Assembly (NCBI GenBank): GCA_017614505.1
Contig: JAGABT010000008.1
Span: 1 to 58,341 of the forward strand
DNA: 58,341 bases
Direction of reading: 5' to 3'
DNA from: Selenomonadaceae bacterium
Lineage (GTDB): Bacteria > Bacillota > Negativicutes > Selenomonadales > Selenomonadaceae
The notes under the pieces are model-generated. The model ran no database searches and had not been told where the DNA came from. It worked only from the letters and a program-made list of their open reading frames with translations. Position 1 is the stretch's first letter, and each line of letters starts with the position of its first letter. The position numbers and the translations under genes are program-made. Positions 52,160-58,341 of the stretch are shown in pieces.

Positions 52160-53830
52160 TTATTTTACGGCGACCATGCGATTAATCGCGCTGAAGAGCG
52201 CCATAATCGACGCCGTGATAATATCAGTGTCCATACCTACGCCCCAGACAGTTTTGCCGTCGGCGTCGGTTATGCTGATATAGGCGATAGCGCGGGCGCT
52301 CTGCCCAATTTCCAGCGCGTGTTCGTTGTAGGTCAAATTGCTGTAGCTGACGCCGAGATTTTTCTGCAGGGCGTTTGAAATGGCGTCGAGGCGCCCATTA
52401 CCGCGCGCGGCGTAGCTGACGCGTTCGCCGTTTACCTCCAGCTCGACAGTGCCGCTGCGCGTACCGCCTGGCTCTTTTTTGAGCTGAAACTCAACCAGCT
52501 TGTACGGCTTGTCGACGTTGACATATTCGTCGTGGAAAATCTGGTAAATTTCGTCGGGCAAAAGTTCCTTGTGCTTTTTATCGGAAACGCCCTTTACGCA
52601 GTAGCCGAAATCCTCGCGCATTTTCTTCGGCATATCGACGCCGTAGCGCTGCTCCATGATAAAGCCGACGCCGCCCTTGCCGCTCTGCGAATTGATTCGG
52701 ATAACGTCGCCGTCGTATTCGCGCCCAACATCGTGCGGGTCAATCGGCAGGTAAGGAACAGTCCAGCGTTCGGGATTTTTTTCCTCGCGCCAGTGCATTC
52801 CTTTGGCGATAGCGTCCTGGTGACTGCCGCTGAACGCCGTGAAGACCAGCGCTCCGGCGTAAGGCTGGCGGTCGTGCACATGCATTCTGGTAACGCGCTC
52901 GTACATTTCCACAAGCTGAGGCATATTGGTGAAGTCAAGTTTCGGGTCGACGCCCAGCGCGAACATGTTCATCGCCAGCGTCACAATATCGACGTTGCCG
53001 GTGCGCTCGCCGTTGCCGAAAAGCGTGCCTTCAATTCTGTCAGCGCCCGCCAGCAAACCAAGTTCAGAATCCGCCACGCCGCAGCCGCGGTCATTGTGCG
53101 GGTGCAGGCTCAGAACAACTTTGTCGCGGTACTTCAGATTTTTGTTGATATAAGCAACCTGCATGGCGTAAACATGCGGCATGGACATTTCAACCGTCAC
53201 GGGAATGTTGATAATCGGACGGCGGTCGATAACCGGCTCCCAAACGTCAAGCACGGCGTTGCAGACTTCCAGCGCGTATTCCGGCTCGGTGCCAGTGAAA
53301 CTTTCCGGCGAATACTCAAAGCGATAATTCGCGCCCGCCTTTTCGGTAAGCTCAAGCAGAAGTTTTGCGCCGTCAACAGCGATTTGCTTAATTTCGTCCT
53401 TCGACATGCGGAAAACCTGTTCGCGCTGAGCAACGCTCGTGGAATTGTAAACGTGCACGATAGCGTTTTTGGCGCCCTTCAGCGCCTCGAAAGTTTTCTT
53501 GATAATGTGTTCGCGCGCCTGCGTCAGAACCTGAACGGTCACGTCGTCGGGAATGAGATTGTCTTCAATGAGCTTGCGCAGCAGCGCGTATTCAGTATCG
53601 GAGGCGGCGGGGAATCCCACTTCAATTTCCTTGAACCCGACCTTGACGAGCGTTTTGTAAAACTCTATTTTTTCGTCGAGGCTCATTGGAATTATCAGCG
53701 ACTGGTTGCCGTCGCGCAGGTCGACACTGCACCAGATCGGCGCGCGGTCAGGATATTCTTTCTGCGCCCAGCTCAAATCTATTTCCGGCGGCATGTAATA
53801 GCCCTTGCTGTACTTTTTATGATTTTCCAT
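52160..53830 (-). CDS. leuA: 2-isopropylmalate synthase (LeuA type 2)
   Basis: Condenses acetyl-CoA with 2-oxoisovalerate, the first step of leucine synthesis. 556 residues of the yeast/actinobacterial-type family. Metal and catalytic motifs: SVDLRDGNQSL (36-46), HPHNDRG near 243-249, and GTLFGNGERTGN. The C-terminal LeuA dimer domain (about 430-550), the site of leucine feedback, is complete. The ribosome site (AGAGGTGG) is 13 nt from the ATG, longer than usual. leuBCD are not adjacent. Confidence 0.94.
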   Translation of the reverse strand: MENHKKYSKGYYMPPEIDLSWAQKEYPDRAPIWCSVDLRDGNQSLIIPMSLDEKIEFYKTLVKVGFKEIEVGFPAASDTEYALLRKLIEDNLIPDDVTVQVLTQAREHIIKKTFEALKGAKNAIVHVYNSTSVAQREQVFRMSKDEIKQIAVDGAKLLLELTEKAGANYRFEYSPESFTGTEPEYALEVCNAVLDVWEPVIDRRPIINIPVTVEMSMPHVYAMQVAYINKNLKYRDKVVLSLHPHNDRGCGVADSELGLLAGADRIEGTLFGNGERTGNVDIVTLAMNMFALGVDPKLDFTNMPQLVEMYERVTRMHVHDRQPYAGALVFTAFSGSHQDAIAKGMHWREEKNPERWTVPYLPIDPHDVGREYDGDVIRINSQSGKGGVGFIMEQRYGVDMPKKMREDFGYCVKGVSDKKHKELLPDEIYQIFHDEYVNVDKPYKLVEFQLKKEPGGTRSGTVELEVNGERVSYAARGNGRLDAISNALQKNLGVSYSNLTYNEHALEIGQSARAIAYISITDADGKTVWGVGMDTDIITASIMALFSAINRMVAVK

Positions 53831-53872
53831 AGGTATACAAATTCCACCTCTCTGTTTTTCAAATTACGCGAA

Positions 53873-53901
53873 ATTTTATAATATCCGAAATGCAATGTCA
53901 A
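53873..53901 (-). promoter_or_regulatory. Promoter of leuA
   Basis: Minus-strand TTGACA (53896-53901) and TAAAAT (53873-53878) with 17-bp spacing. The -35 overlaps the stop codon of the EFR1 gene. No T-box or leader peptide is seen in the short leader. Confidence 0.82.
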
Positions 53902-54497
53902 ACGTTGAGCAAATCGGCGGGCTTGACGTTCCAGTTAATGTATCGCTTGCGCCCGCGCGTAACCTCGCCAATGTCAATCGCCTTTTTCGGGCAGACGTGC
54001 AGGCAGCCGAGGCACTCAACGCAGCGGTGGTTCCAGACGGGCGAGCCGTTCGGGCGGCTGATATTTTTAACTGGACAGATTTTCTCGCACATACCGCACT
54101 TGACGCAGCGCGAAGTATCGCAGATAAATTTTTCGTCAAGCTCAGCGCGGCGGCTTACCCAGTCCGCGTGCCACTGCGCGCATTTATCCTTGAGAATTTC
54201 ACAGCTTTTATGCGGCTCACTGCCAGCAATGTCGGCGGCGATTTGAGCGAGCTGCCTGTCAGCGAAAATGTAATTCGCGCTGATTTGGAGTTCGCGCACA
54301 AATTCTTCGACGAGCATTGGCAGTCCGACGTAGTGCAGCGGGAAAATGAAACCAACGCTGTCCGCCTCGACACTAAAATTTTTAAGGCGCAGTTCGCGCG
54401 GGATTGATAAAAGCTCGACCTCAGCAAGATTTTTTTGAAGGTACTGCGCGACGTAGAGCGAATTGCCGGTCGCCGAAAAATAATAAATCTTTATCAT
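53898..54497 (-). CDS. EFR1 family flavodoxin-ferredoxin protein
   Basis: 199 residues. N-terminal flavodoxin-like fold (IYYFSATGNSLYVAQ, 4-18, FMN loop) and C-terminal double [4Fe-4S] ferredoxin with CVKCGMCEKICP and CVECLGCLHVCP. Typical of anaerobes; a low-potential electron carrier. Start behind GGGG. It sits upstream of leuA, which has its own promoter, so a link to leucine synthesis is not implied. Confidence 0.9.
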   Translation of the reverse strand: MIKIYYFSATGNSLYVAQYLQKNLAEVELLSIPRELRLKNFSVEADSVGFIFPLHYVGLPMLVEEFVRELQISANYIFADRQLAQIAADIAGSEPHKSCEILKDKCAQWHADWVSRRAELDEKFICDTSRCVKCGMCEKICPVKNISRPNGSPVWNHRCVECLGCLHVCPKKAIDIGEVTRGRKRYINWNVKPADLLNV

Positions 54498-54529
54498 AAA
54501 AACCCCAGCTTAAAGATTATTTCGCGCAT

Positions 54530-54637
54530 AAAAGAGGCCGCCCATGGACGGGCGGCCGGCCCGTCACCAGTCGCCGGAAGCGACTGCTGCGGGCCCCTTT
54601 CTTTGCCAGCGTTTCTTTCGAGAAAGAAATGCTGAAA
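54530..54637 (+). repeat. Dispersed three-hairpin intergenic element, copy 7
   Basis: Hairpin 1 GGCCGCCC/GGGCGGCC around ATGGA. Hairpin 2 GGCCCG/CGGGCC with inner AGTCGC/GCGACT around CGGAA. Hairpin 3 CAGCGTTTCTTTC/GAAAGAAATGCTG. Just past the 3' end of lctP. Confidence 0.85.
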
Positions 54638-54648
54638 CAATTAAACCC

Positions 54649-56196
54649 TTAAAGGCTTTCAACAATACCGCGTCCGAAGTAGACAATAGCGCCCATAAGA
54701 ATCACGAACGGCAGATAGACTTTAACAGCAAACTTCATAATCTGGCTCTCGACGCCGTGAATACCGACAGCCGCGACGCCGATAGCGATAGACTGCGGAG
54801 AAATAATCTTACCGACGCAAGCGCCCGCGGCATTAGCCGCCGCCATCCACGACTGCCCAATTTCCGTCGCGCCAATAGCCAGAGCCGCGTCAGCCTGCAG
54901 TTTACCGAAGAGCACACCGCTGGTCGTCGCCGAGCCCGTGATAAACGAGCCCATCGAGCCAATCAGCGGCGAAATGAACGGGTACATCGTGCCAGTCACA
55001 GCAACGGTTACCGTCGCCATCGTCGTTATCATTCCGCTGTAGCCCATGATTCGCGCAGTGCTGATAATCGTAATCATCGTTATGAACGTCGGAATCATCG
55101 TGCGAATCGTGCGTCCGAGAACGCTGAACATATCGCTGACCGACGCGCCCTGCACGAAGCCGGAAATTACCGCCGCCAGCATGATAAGCGTACCAGGCGT
55201 CACAATCCAGCTGAAGGTGTACAGCCCCGCGCCTTCGCCCGTGTAAATCTGTATCGAAGTTTTTGCCTGTATCAGGAGTTCATTTATCGGCGGCACCAGT
55301 TTCGACGTGGCAATCAGAAACACGAAAATCAGAATGAATGGCAGCCACGCCTTGAGTCCCTTGTCGAACGTTATCTCCGAAGATTCTTCCACGGATTTTA
55401 TTTCGTACTCCGAACTGTGCACTGGGAATTTTTTCGCGTAGACTGCGATTAATCCCATTGAAAAAATCGCGCCCGCAACGCCGGAAAGTCCCGCTCCCAT
55501 GAAGGAGCCAGCGAACAGCGCCGGTACTAAAAAGCCCAGCCCCGCCACGAGGCAGATTGGAACCATTCCGTTCAGCGCCTTCATTGAGCCGCCGAAAATC
55601 ACTACCATTAAAAACGGCATTATGACTATCAGCGTGCCGAGTTGCAGTGTGGCAAACGTGGCGATTTGCGCGCTGTCAAAATTCGTCAGCTGCGCCAGCG
55701 TCGTGAGCGGCAGTCCGATTGAACCGTAGGACGACTGCATTGCGTTCGCCAGTAAGCAAACTATTATTGCTGAAATTGGATTGATACCGATACTCGCCAG
55801 CATCGACGCGCCGATAGCTACCGCCGTCCCGAAGCCGGACATACATTCCAGAAATCCGCCGAACCCCCACGCGATAAGCAGAACCAGAACGCGTTCGTCT
55901 GTCGTGACGGAGCCGAGCATTTCCTTAATCGTGTCCATACCTTTCGTGAAAACGCTGAGGTTGTACGTGAAAATCGCCGCAATGATAACCCAGATTATTG
56001 GCCACGCCGCCATAGCTGTGCCTTCCAGCGCCGCCGTTACCGCGTCAGTGTACGGCATTCCGAAAAATTGCGTTGCCATGAAAAAAGAACTCACCAGCGC
56101 TATGGTACACGCCTGATACGCCGGCAGCTTCAGACCGCTCAGCGCGATTATCAGCAATATTATTGGAACCAGCGCCGCAAAAAATAGTGTAGTCAA
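54649..56196 (-). CDS. lctP: L-lactate permease
   Basis: Proton-coupled lactate/glycolate transporter of the inner membrane, LctP family. 515 residues with about 13 membrane spans. Family segments: GFGGFLECMSGFGTAVAIGASML, ANAMQSSYGSIGLPL and near the end GSATTSGVLFGKLQ. TTG start with AAGGA close upstream. Together with malic enzyme it points to lactate-based fermentative metabolism. It has its own promoter. Confidence 0.95.
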   Translation of the reverse strand: MTTLFFAALVPIILLIIALSGLKLPAYQACTIALVSSFFMATQFFGMPYTDAVTAALEGTAMAAWPIIWVIIAAIFTYNLSVFTKGMDTIKEMLGSVTTDERVLVLLIAWGFGGFLECMSGFGTAVAIGASMLASIGINPISAIIVCLLANAMQSSYGSIGLPLTTLAQLTNFDSAQIATFATLQLGTLIVIMPFLMVVIFGGSMKALNGMVPICLVAGLGFLVPALFAGSFMGAGLSGVAGAIFSMGLIAVYAKKFPVHSSEYEIKSVEESSEITFDKGLKAWLPFILIFVFLIATSKLVPPINELLIQAKTSIQIYTGEGAGLYTFSWIVTPGTLIMLAAVISGFVQGASVSDMFSVLGRTIRTMIPTFITMITIISTARIMGYSGMITTMATVTVAVTGTMYPFISPLIGSMGSFITGSATTSGVLFGKLQADAALAIGATEIGQSWMAAANAAGACVGKIISPQSIAIGVAAVGIHGVESQIMKFAVKVYLPFVILMGAIVYFGRGIVESL

Positions 56197-56231
56197 AATC
56201 CTTCCATCCCTTCCTGTATCCGTTTTTGCAT

Positions 56232-56260
56232 ATTTTACTAATACGCGGCGCCTTTTTCAA
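56232..56260 (-). promoter_or_regulatory. Promoter of lctP
   Basis: Minus-strand TTGAAA (56255-56260) and TAAAAT (56232-56237) with 17-bp spacing. Confidence 0.75.
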
Positions 56261-56278
56261 GCCTTACGCAATTCCGGC

Positions 56279-56317
56279 AAAAAAAATACCAGCGATTTGC
56301 TCGCCGGTACGACTGGT
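56279..56317 (-). terminator. Terminator of the double-glycine peptide operon
   Basis: ACCAG/CTGGT outer stem with inner GCGA/TCGC, then TATTTTTTTT on the minus strand. Confidence 0.75.
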
Positions 56318-56325
56318 GTTGTATT

Positions 56326-56673
56326 TCAAATTCCCGTAACGCCCGTAATATTTCCCGTCAGGATTCGGATATGGTTTATCAGCTTGTCCGCCGTTATCGC
56401 CTGACCGTGGAACTTGTAGACGTTCGCGGTATCGTCCTCGTAAATTTCCGTCCCTGCGAAGGCTTCCTTGCCGACGCCGTTTGCAATTCCGTTGAGTATC
56501 CCGCGCAATTCCTCAGCGGCGGCTTTTTCGTAGCCAGCGACCAGCGGGGTATGCACTTCGGCAAAGCCCTCGTCTTTAAGCCGCTGGAGCAGGAACATGC
56601 ATTCTATTCCGCTGCCGCCGGTAACTTTTTCAAGCTGCTCGTCACTCAGCTGTTCAATTTTTTCCTGGCTCAT
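56326..56673 (-). CDS. Double-glycine-leader protein 5
   Basis: 115 residues. The leader MSQEKIEQLSDEQLEKVTGG ends in GG at 19-20. The cargo (SGIECMFLLQRLKDEGFAE...) has an AAAEELRGIL helix and VYKFHGQAITADKLINHI, related to the cargos of the two genes upstream, but contains an extra Gly/Ala stretch. The ATG follows the upstream stop immediately (TAAATG). The final gene of the run. Cleavage after GG by a C39 peptidase is expected by family knowledge; the function of the cargo is unknown. Confidence 0.75.
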   Translation of the reverse strand: MSQEKIEQLSDEQLEKVTGGSGIECMFLLQRLKDEGFAEVHTPLVAGYEKAAAEELRGILNGIANGVGKEAFAGTEIYEDDTANVYKFHGQAITADKLINHIRILTGNITGVTGI

Positions 56674-56994
56674 TTAAACTTCAACTCCCGTCGGCTGGTT
56701 CTTTTTCATGATGTCAATCACTTCGTCGGCGCTCACAACTTCGCTGTTGTAGGTGTAAACGTTCTCCTGCGTGTCGTTCATGAACAGCCTGCCGCTGAAC
56801 CCGTAGCTCTTCAGAATTTCCGCCAGTTCCTTAGCCGCCGCGCGCTCGTTGCCTGGCATTATCCGTGTATGAACCGGCGCAAGTCTTTCGGTCTGAATGC
56901 GCTGCAGAAGTGAAACGGACTCCATGTTCGTGCCGCCGCTTACTGCGTCGAGCTGTTCGTCGTTCATAACTTCAGAAATTTTTTCGCTTGCCAT
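56674..56994 (-). CDS. Double-glycine-leader protein 4
   Basis: 106 residues, ribosome site GAGGAGG. Leader MASEKISEVMNDEQLDAVSGG (GG at 20-21). The cargo of 85 residues shares with protein 3 the core AAxELAxILxSYGFSG, then YTYN and ADEVIDIM. There is no cysteine in the cargo, so it is not a lanthipeptide or disulfide bacteriocin type. Predicted to be exported after leader removal. Confidence 0.78.
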   Translation of the reverse strand: MASEKISEVMNDEQLDAVSGGTNMESVSLLQRIQTERLAPVHTRIMPGNERAAAKELAEILKSYGFSGRLFMNDTQENVYTYNSEVVSADEVIDIMKKNQPTGVEV

Positions 56995-57010
56995 TATCGT
57001 CCGCCTCCTC

Positions 57011-57328
57011 TTAAAATGCTATGCTGTCGCCGGAATCCGACATAATCTTAATAACTTCGTCTTTGGTCTTAGCCTTGCCCTTGTAGGTGTACTGGTTGTC
57101 AGTGAACGTGTTGAAGTAGACGTTGCCGCTGAACCCGTAGCTCCGCAGAATCGACGCCAGTTCAGTCGCCGCGTCTTGCGCGCTGCCGTGCTCCAGGTCG
57201 GTCTGAACTATCGCCAGATTGTTGTCTTTAATCGCCCTGAGCATGTCGAAAATTTCAGCCGTGGTGCCGCCGGTAACGCCGTCCAGCTGCTCTTCGCTCA
57301 TGACTTCGTTGATTTTTTCTTCAGCCAT
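57011..57328 (-). CDS. Double-glycine-leader protein 3
   Basis: 105 residues, AGGAGG ribosome site. Leader MAEEKINEVMSEEQLDGVTGG (GG at 20-21). Cargo TTAEIFDMLRAIKDNNLAIVQ..., AATELASILRSYGFSGNVYF, YTYKGKAKTKDEVIKIM. The core is about half identical to protein 4. It contains no cysteine. Start spacing and leader motif make this the clearest member of the run. Confidence 0.8.
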   Translation of the reverse strand: MAEEKINEVMSEEQLDGVTGGTTAEIFDMLRAIKDNNLAIVQTDLEHGSAQDAATELASILRSYGFSGNVYFNTFTDNQYTYKGKAKTKDEVIKIMSDSGDSIAF

Positions 57329-57343
57329 GGTTTTAATCCTCCT

Positions 57344-57709
57344 TTAGATTGATACCGTCGTCTGCGCGACAATCTGTGCCTTGACGCGGGAAATTACTTC
57401 GCTGGCGCTGATTCTCGTCCAGCTGCCCTGATCGTTTTTAGCCATGTAGGTATTGCCTATAAGCTCGTCCAAGACAACGGGCGTGTCGAACTGAATACCA
57501 AAGCCGCTGAGAATGTCATTGAGTTTATTCGTTGCGTCTACCGAATAGGCGGAACTTCCACCTTCGAGGCGAAGGTTTTCAGGAATATCAGGAATGCCGA
57601 GGTCATTCAGAATCGAGAGCATTGCCTTGGTCTGAATGGAATTGCCGCCGGAAACTTCGTCGAGTTCTTTTTCGCTGAGCAGTTCGTCTGCTTTAATTTT
57701 CTCTTCCAC
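57344..57709 (-). CDS. Double-glycine-leader protein 2
   Basis: 121 residues from a GTG at 57709 (GGAGG 8 nt upstream); a TTG further up would lie before that ribosome site. Leader VEEKIKADELLSEKELDEVSGG (GG at 21-22). The cargo has the same order of features as proteins 3-5 but is more diverged: NKLNDILSGFGIQF, GNTYMAKNDQGSW, SASEVISRV. Confidence 0.77.
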   Translation of the reverse strand: MEEKIKADELLSEKELDEVSGGNSIQTKAMLSILNDLGIPDIPENLRLEGGSSAYSVDATNKLNDILSGFGIQFDTPVVLDELIGNTYMAKNDQGSWTRISASEVISRVKAQIVAQTTVSI

Positions 57710-57724
57710 TTTACATTCCTCCAA

Positions 57725-58081
57725 TCAGAATGGATTCTCGCTGTTGACTTTTTCTGCAATCTTTATGATAGCGTCCAGAGCCTGTTCGGCAGTCATGCGC
57801 ACGCTCGGCGACATGTCTTTACCGATTTTATTTAACGAGCTGAACGCATCGCCTATGCCTGGTATCGAGCTTACCCCTGCCAAGGTGGCTTTTTCGACCG
57901 CCATCATGAATGCGATATTCTTCTGGCTGTCGGAGAGCATCTGGTATTCGTCGGAGTCAATCGTAGTCTGAATCTCCTTAAGCCTGTTGATTATAATGTT
58001 TATGGCTTCCTTGGCGAGTCCGCCGTTCACTTCGTTGAGCTGTTCTTCCGTCAGCATTTCGTCTTTGTATTTGTCTGCCAT
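57725..58081 (-). CDS. Double-glycine-leader protein 1
   Basis: 118 residues from the ATG at 58081 (GGAAG 7 nt upstream). Leader MADKYKDEMLTEEQLNEVNGG (GG at 20-21). The cargo is different from the other four: helical, with SSIPGIGDAFSSLNKIGK resembling a glycine-rich, weakly hydrophobic hairpin. First complete gene of the run. A hydrophobic, pore-forming type of peptide is possible but unproven. Confidence 0.75.
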   Translation of the reverse strand: MADKYKDEMLTEEQLNEVNGGLAKEAINIIINRLKEIQTTIDSDEYQMLSDSQKNIAFMMAVEKATLAGVSSIPGIGDAFSSLNKIGKDMSPSVRMTAEQALDAIIKIAEKVNSENPF

Positions 58082-58179
58082 TTTAATTCTTCCTTTCTTG
58101 TGTAGTAAGGGGCGACTGCGCAACCTGAGTCATCACAGCCGCCCGCTGCAAAAATGTTACCTGTCTGCCGGTGAAAATC

Positions 58180-58341
58180 TTACATGAAGCGGTTGATGTC
58201 GATGTCGGCGCGACCGCTGATGTACTTTGCGTAACCGAGAGCGCCTGCGCGATTGTTGCCGTAAGTGCCTGCACCCGCCGGAACTGTATAGTCGTTGAGA
58301 ACTTCGCTGCCGGTCATGTTGATGCCGAGTTTCGACCACGC
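58180..58341 (-). CDS. 3' end of an unidentified gene (partial)
   Basis: 53 codons and a TAA stop, open to the window edge. The tail includes GINMTGSEVLNDYTVPAGAG and GYAKYISGRADIDINRFM. The gene is rich in Gly/Asn/Tyr. It is not recognised from this fragment. It lies about 100 bp upstream of the double-glycine run on the same strand and may belong to the same transcript. Confidence 0.6.
   Translation of the reverse strand, partial: AWSKLGINMTGSEVLNDYTVPAGAGTYGNNRAGALGYAKYISGRADIDINRFM

Noticed and set aside
52532..53881. 449-residue open frame on plus, opposite leuA
   Set aside because: Antisense shadow of a well-conserved gene; composition typical of reverse-complement frames.
56326..58081. 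Nif11-type or nitrile-hydratase-leader peptide precursors
   Set aside because: The leaders are short (20-22 residues) with the LSExQLxxVsGG form; the long Nif11 or NHLP leader domain is absent.

Overview
The window looks like the chromosome of a Bacillota (Firmicutes) bacterium, most likely a diderm anaerobe of the Negativicutes/Selenomonadales type. This is inferred from gene content (LctP-type lactate permease, malic enzyme, EFR1 ferredoxin, yeast-type LeuA, large secreted GGxGxD-repeat proteins starting with a QRF motif), frequent GTG/TTG starts with strong GGAGG ribosome sites, and sigma-A-type promoters. No 16S gene is present, so the taxonomy is an inference. There is no prophage, insertion sequence or CRISPR array.

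Layout. 1-10 kb: thiazole salvage (thiM-thiE), mscL with a reductase, a PRC-barrel protein, a STAS-kinase fusion, the infC-rpmI-rplT operon with a leader attenuator, type II NADH dehydrogenase and an SDR. 10-24 kb: larC, a permease-histidine kinase-receiver fusion, a lipoprotein/amidase/VanW/DUF1850 envelope set, xthA, tRNA-Ser(CGA) with a long leader, a CorC-like protein, a periplasmic sugar-binding lipoprotein coupled to a diguanylate cyclase, and malic enzyme. 23.4-25.9 kb: a LivK-type binding protein and a VWA-like lipoprotein. 26-35.3 kb: a tightly packed minus-strand block encoding a tubulin-like GTPase, a giant actin/Hsp70-like ATPase and five membrane or accessory proteins. This is the most likely multi-component system in the window. 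35-41 kb: PepD, a FliD-C-terminus-like protein, and a CitA/DcuS-like kinase coupled to an SGNH hydrolase. 41-52 kb: two large secreted repeat proteins flanking a small Lcl/DUF1566 cluster into which a phloretin/DAPG-hydrolase gene appears to have been inserted. 52-58 kb: leuA, EFR1, lctP and a run of five small genes whose products share a double-glycine leader.

Three things stand out. (1) The tubulin-like/actin-like/membrane-protein block, with a VWA-like lipoprotein next to it. (2) Five consecutive double-glycine-leader proteins of about 100-120 residues with related cargo domains. (3) A dispersed, intergenic ~110-130 bp element present in seven copies, whose three hairpins covary between copies and carry GGA in conserved loops. 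In addition, the promoter of the second repeat protein (49347-51980) has perfect -35 and -10 hexamers separated by 19 bp that include a run of nine G, a classic arrangement for phase variation. Several genes start directly behind intrinsic terminators, so read-through or attenuation may be a common control mode here.
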